A stretch of DNA of 40,163 nt from an uncultured Fluviicola sp. (GTDB taxonomy: Bacteria; Bacteroidota; Bacteroidia; Flavobacteriales_D; Crocinitomicaceae), in the NCBI GenBank assembly GCA_937919725.1, contig CALFOS010000089.1, positions 1 through 40,163 of the forward strand. The letters run 5' to 3'. Position numbers and translations under genes: made by a program. Position 1 is the stretch's first letter; each line of letters begins with the position of its first letter. Below the pieces are notes generated by a model. That model worked only from the letters and a program-made list of their open reading frames with translations, was not told the DNA's origin and ran no database searches. Shown here piece by piece: positions 38,201-40,163 of the stretch.

Positions 38201-39515
38201 TCCTGGATACAACCAGAATGTCGGTGTTCTAGGATTCAACCCAGCGTTTGATATGGGAATGGGCGGGTTCATCTTCGGACAGCAACGCTACAATGTTTGG
38301 GGACAACAAACGGGGTTCAATGCTGCATCGCGTGCCGAAGCCAATGGGTGGATTGTGGCCAACGAAAACCTCAACAGACAGTTTACCAACACGCATTCTA
38401 CCAACATCAATTTGCGCGCAACCCTCGAACCGTTTAAGGATGTTTCAATAGAGATGACTGCGCAGAGAATGTACGGAACAAACACGAGTGAATTCTACCG
38501 CTGGAACGAATCAACAGGAGCCTTCGAAAGTCAGAGTCAGGTCGCAATTTCTACGCTCAATTATTCGAATGTGTCCATTGCGTCTGCTTTCACCCTCCTC
38601 GGAAAAGAATACGAATCCGCTGTTTTCCAAAACCTCTTGGACAGTCGTAAAGAAGTGTCTGGAATTCTTGGAGCAGCCAACGCAAATTCGGGCATGCTCG
38701 CATCCGGATATCACGACGGATACAACGGCACGCAGCAAGAAGTGGTACTCGGAGCATTTTTAACTTCGTACACGAACCGTGGAATCAACGACAAAAACAT
38801 CAACCCAATTCGAAATTTACCACTGCCAAATTGGACGATCAACTACAATGGATTGAAGAATTACTCCTTCATGAAAAAAGCGGTTAAGAATTTTGTTGTT
38901 CGTCATGGATACTCCTCTTCAGTGGCCGTTTCGGGAATGCAAACAAACTTGAATGCGACCTTCGATGCAAATGGATCACCCACGTTCCGAGATATCAACG
39001 ACAACTTCCTCGCAGGAGCACAAATTCAAAACGTAGTAGTGTCTGAGCGTTTCTCACCACTTATCGGAATTGACGCAACTTGGAATATCAAAGACCAAGG
39101 ATTGATTACCAAGTTCGAGTACAAGAAAGACCGTAGTGCTGCACTTTCGTTGAACAACAACCAGGTGACTGAGATTTTGGGCAGCGAGTGGGTCATCGGA
39201 ACAGGATACAAATTCTCGAAAGTCAAGTTGCCATTCGAACGCGTTCCAGCGAGCCCGGTGAATGTGCGCGTAGATATTTCGTTCCGCGACAACTTAACAG
39301 TGATTCGTAAAATTGACGAGGAAAGCAATCAAGCAACCGCAGGACAGCGTGTGATCGCCATCAAATCGTCGGCAGACTACAACTTGTCGAAATACTTGGT
39401 GATTCAGTTCTATTACGATCACACATTGAACACGCCGAAAATTGCGACCTCTTACGCAACAGGTAACATGAGTACAGGACTTCGTTTGCGATTCAACTTA
39501 GCAGGGGTACAATAA
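32253..39515 (+). CDS. sprA: Cell surface protein SprA, outer-membrane T9SS translocon / gliding protein
   Basis: About 2420 aa from MKYVGLLLLFCLIIVPSWAQ; MTLEEYIEYERKKALADNWKEK, GSKVFENFFGSDQITIRTTGSVEIALG, YVDDFEGAQSSIDLRSATAWRLAS; maeB-ruvA-sprA order. Confidence 0.96.
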   Translation: MKYVGLLLLFCLIIVPSWAQNDPDTNLIYPINPTYDPTQTTDQSFDLGDPSSVERTIVYDPVTGKYIFKEVIGKSELNYRNPSMMTLEEYIEYERKKALADNWKEKIDEQTAENQPFEFPIKVGSKVFENFFGSDQITIRTTGSVEIALGVNSSRYDNPILPVKQRRITRFDFQQQINLNLVGQIGTRVKLGTSYNTQAAFDFDNISTLEYTGDADQIIQKIQLGNVSFKPPTSLIQGSQVLFGAYGQFKFGNTTVDFIGASSKGQKKEINITGKSQAQQFEVTGDNYESNRHYFLNAYHHDNYDKGMSTLPIPNTTINLTRIEVWVMNRTNETENTRNIIAFSDLGEAKPENCEGDPGNYATADLPLNDANGLYKWASVDAPGIRSFSNATQTLAAQISAPGPFQQAVHYEKVENARKLNESEFSYSAQLGFISLNMPLNNDEVLAVSYEYTYRGDTYQVGEFSTDGIAGQDALIVKLLKPTITNPKNAIWKLMMKNVYSIGAYQVDQQGFRLNILYNNPETSVNVPFFPMDGVDDEQIVTLLEMDKLNQNNQPFSDGVFDFVPISFNGNRAESAGTINTRNGRIYFTTVEPFGQTLANKLAAVGTIPQVLIDQVSYTELYDSTKTAAQQIPSKNRFSFKGEYQSSISSDIPLNALNVPEGAVTVTAGGIQLTEGMDYTVDYNLGRVKILNESYLNSNTPIKISIESNSVFGFQSKSLIGSRVSHRFSDKFNIGATWMRMMERPITQKVDIGSEPYKNNVIGFDIAYRTDVPLLTKLVDLLPIISTKERSTFSFTGEFAHLIPGTPRAIGKSGISYVDDFEGAQSSIDLRSATAWRLASVPKGQQDLFPEATFTDLTAGFKRARTTWYVVDPLFSQGSNLTPQHIKDNPELVSDSRVRLVGQTEIWPNQQLAIGTIGNIPILDLAYYPKERGMYNFDTTNTTDANGLFTDPENRWGGVMRALTTNDFELANIEYIQFWMLDPFNQDAEDADPNSNHTGGDLYFNLGNISEDVLPDSRRSFENGLPPFSTSSQDNLDQTAWARVSTLQQTVNAFDNDPLARANQDVGYDGWGNADERIFFSNYVTWVQNNGTISAAAKAQMIADPSNDDYRFYRDDRYDAQEANILDRYKKFRGLEGNSPTIEMSDTMNADGYPTQATNQPDMEEFNNNNTLDETESYFQYKVSLRPNDMQEGKNFITNVQTVQNGTKTERWYQFKVPVLDFEKRVNGIQDFRTIRFMRIFLKDFNEEVVVRFARLEFIRGEWRRYRDDLVEPGEGVTTDPNLTSFNIGAVNVEENDQREPIKYEIPPGIIREVDPSQTYQRQLNEQSLTLEVCNLKDGDARAGYKNVQFDVRTYKKLKMFAHAEAVEGASALKDDDLTLFVRLGTDFTENYYEYEMPLKLTAYGAVLPEDIWPEANNVEITFDDLLKLKKDRNAAATSTSEYMVEYSIIDPANPARVLKVKGSPNLQGLKMIMIGIRNPHINKDTPWSDDGLAKCVNAWINELRLTDFVSDGGSAATAQMQVQFADFANLNMSGNYSGVNWGAVDSRVQERQRNQKLNFDMNASVQLGQFFGKKARVMLPFFYSYSVGVINPEYDPFNPDIRIADYDDAATRKNSSRLGQDFTERKAYNFTNVRKELKAGAENHFWRVSNWTYSYAYSENLHRDFNTNYDRTQTWTSGLNYNYSFNAKPVMPFKKVKFMQKSKWWAIVRDMNFYLTPKNVSFGTDVMRNYNERQIRNNIVPDFEFDPVYVKQFNWNRKYSLAYDITKKLKFNFNANNRSIFEEGDGAADRQLFQDSSIQSQLSTFGRGMDYSHDFTFKYTLPFDQIPATDWISSNVTWKGSYNWQRGPLAQPEYGNTVQNSRDINMTAQLNFTSLYNKVKFFQKVNNGGSNPRGRLAATDKDGAKKGTPSKPGVDIEIDEDENLTEKQKERKKRKKERKKKREDAEKKRGGKVNPVLGFFARTLMTVRNVNGTYTVTDGTLLPGYNQNVGVLGFNPAFDMGMGGFIFGQQRYNVWGQQTGFNAASRAEANGWIVANENLNRQFTNTHSTNINLRATLEPFKDVSIEMTAQRMYGTNTSEFYRWNESTGAFESQSQVAISTLNYSNVSIASAFTLLGKEYESAVFQNLLDSRKEVSGILGAANANSGMLASGYHDGYNGTQQEVVLGAFLTSYTNRGINDKNINPIRNLPLPNWTINYNGLKNYSFMKKAVKNFVVRHGYSSSVAVSGMQTNLNATFDANGSPTFRDINDNFLAGAQIQNVVVSERFSPLIGIDATWNIKDQGLITKFEYKKDRSAALSLNNNQVTEILGSEWVIGTGYKFSKVKLPFERVPASPVNVRVDISFRDNLTVIRKIDEESNQATAGQRVIAIKSSADYNLSKYLVIQFYYDHTLNTPKIATSYATGNMSTGLRLRFNLAGVQ

Positions 39516-39976
39516 TGAGTACTTTGATTAGATCCGCGAAGCGAGGTGATGAAATCGTATTAATCAAACTCATCAAGGGCTTGGCGGGATTCGAAAACGA
39601 TTTGGAAGCGGTCGAAAACACGCCCGAACGTCTCGCACACGATTTATTCGACGGGAAAATATGTGAAGCACTCATCGCAGAACAAGATAAGCAAATTGTT
39701 GGATTCGCCATTTTTTATACATCGTACTCTACTTGGAAAGGTCCGTGCATGTATCTCGAAGATTTGTACATCATCCCCGAAGCGCGTGGAACCGGAGCAG
39801 GCGGCGTATTGTTCGATCACGTGGTGGAGCTCGCTAAACAACGTAACTTCTCACGAATGGACTGGCAAATCCTCGATTGGAATGCACCAGCCATAGAATT
39901 CTACAAAAAACGGGGCGCCACCATCGATGAAGATTGGTTGAACGGACGGATGTTTTTTCAATCGGCGGATTCATAA
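39515..39976 (+). CDS. GNAT family N-acetyltransferase
   Basis: 153 aa; MSTLIRSAKRGDEIVLIKLIKGLAGFE, MYLEDLYIIPEARGTGAGGVLFDHVVELAKQRNFSRMDWQILDWNAPAIEFYKKRGA; overlaps the sprA stop as TAATG. Confidence 0.94.
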   Translation: MSTLIRSAKRGDEIVLIKLIKGLAGFENDLEAVENTPERLAHDLFDGKICEALIAEQDKQIVGFAIFYTSYSTWKGPCMYLEDLYIIPEARGTGAGGVLFDHVVELAKQRNFSRMDWQILDWNAPAIEFYKKRGATIDEDWLNGRMFFQSADS

Positions 39977-40163
39977 GTGAGTTAAATCATGCTCAAATCC
40001 ACGGCATGTGTAAAGTTCAGAATGAAAGAGTTAAATTTAACCTTGGTTTAGCGTTCATCGTTTTTTTTGAAGAAATAGACTTTAGACAAAATCAGTGAAT
40101 TTTCTTTTGATCGGAACTACTTGTGTATGGTCATTTGGAAACCTCTTTTTGTGATTAATAACC

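Noticed and set aside
39977-40163. Right-edge non-coding stretch as an RNA gene
   Set aside because: AT-rich with no cloverleaf or stable hairpin seen; more likely an intergenic/promoter region cut by the window.

Overview
The window is a gene-dense chromosomal segment from a Bacteroidota bacterium, most likely Flavobacteriales. The taxonomic inference rests on TAnnTTTG promoters, T9SS sorting domains, the maeB-ruvA-sprA order and DUF4271-hemD. I support 21 intact protein-coding genes plus one interrupted gene at the left edge. I saw no tRNA, rRNA, CRISPR array, transposase or prophage. Most content is core: gpsA, dxs, ileS, recJ, glutaryl-CoA/acyl-CoA dehydrogenase, hemD, a Sir2 deacylase, fused malic enzyme-phosphotransacetylase, ruvA and sprA. 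Around this sit surface or envelope proteins: a TonB receptor, an SGNH lipoprotein, a VWA protein with a T9SS tail, an Omp28-like T9SS cargo and an S41 peptidase. The strongest leads are: (1) an oxidoreductase-like reading frame at 1-341 (-) that is open across 113 codons except for one TGA exactly where the family motif GGAWRT requires Trp, in a window where none of the 21 intact genes ends in TGA (12 TAA, 9 TAG); (2) a compact minus-strand operon pairing a thioester (CAEQ) alpha-2-macroglobulin with a small lipoprotein that I read as a divergent chagasin-like (I42) protease inhibitor, a candidate periplasmic anti-protease system. Neither can be settled without database searches or genome-wide data.
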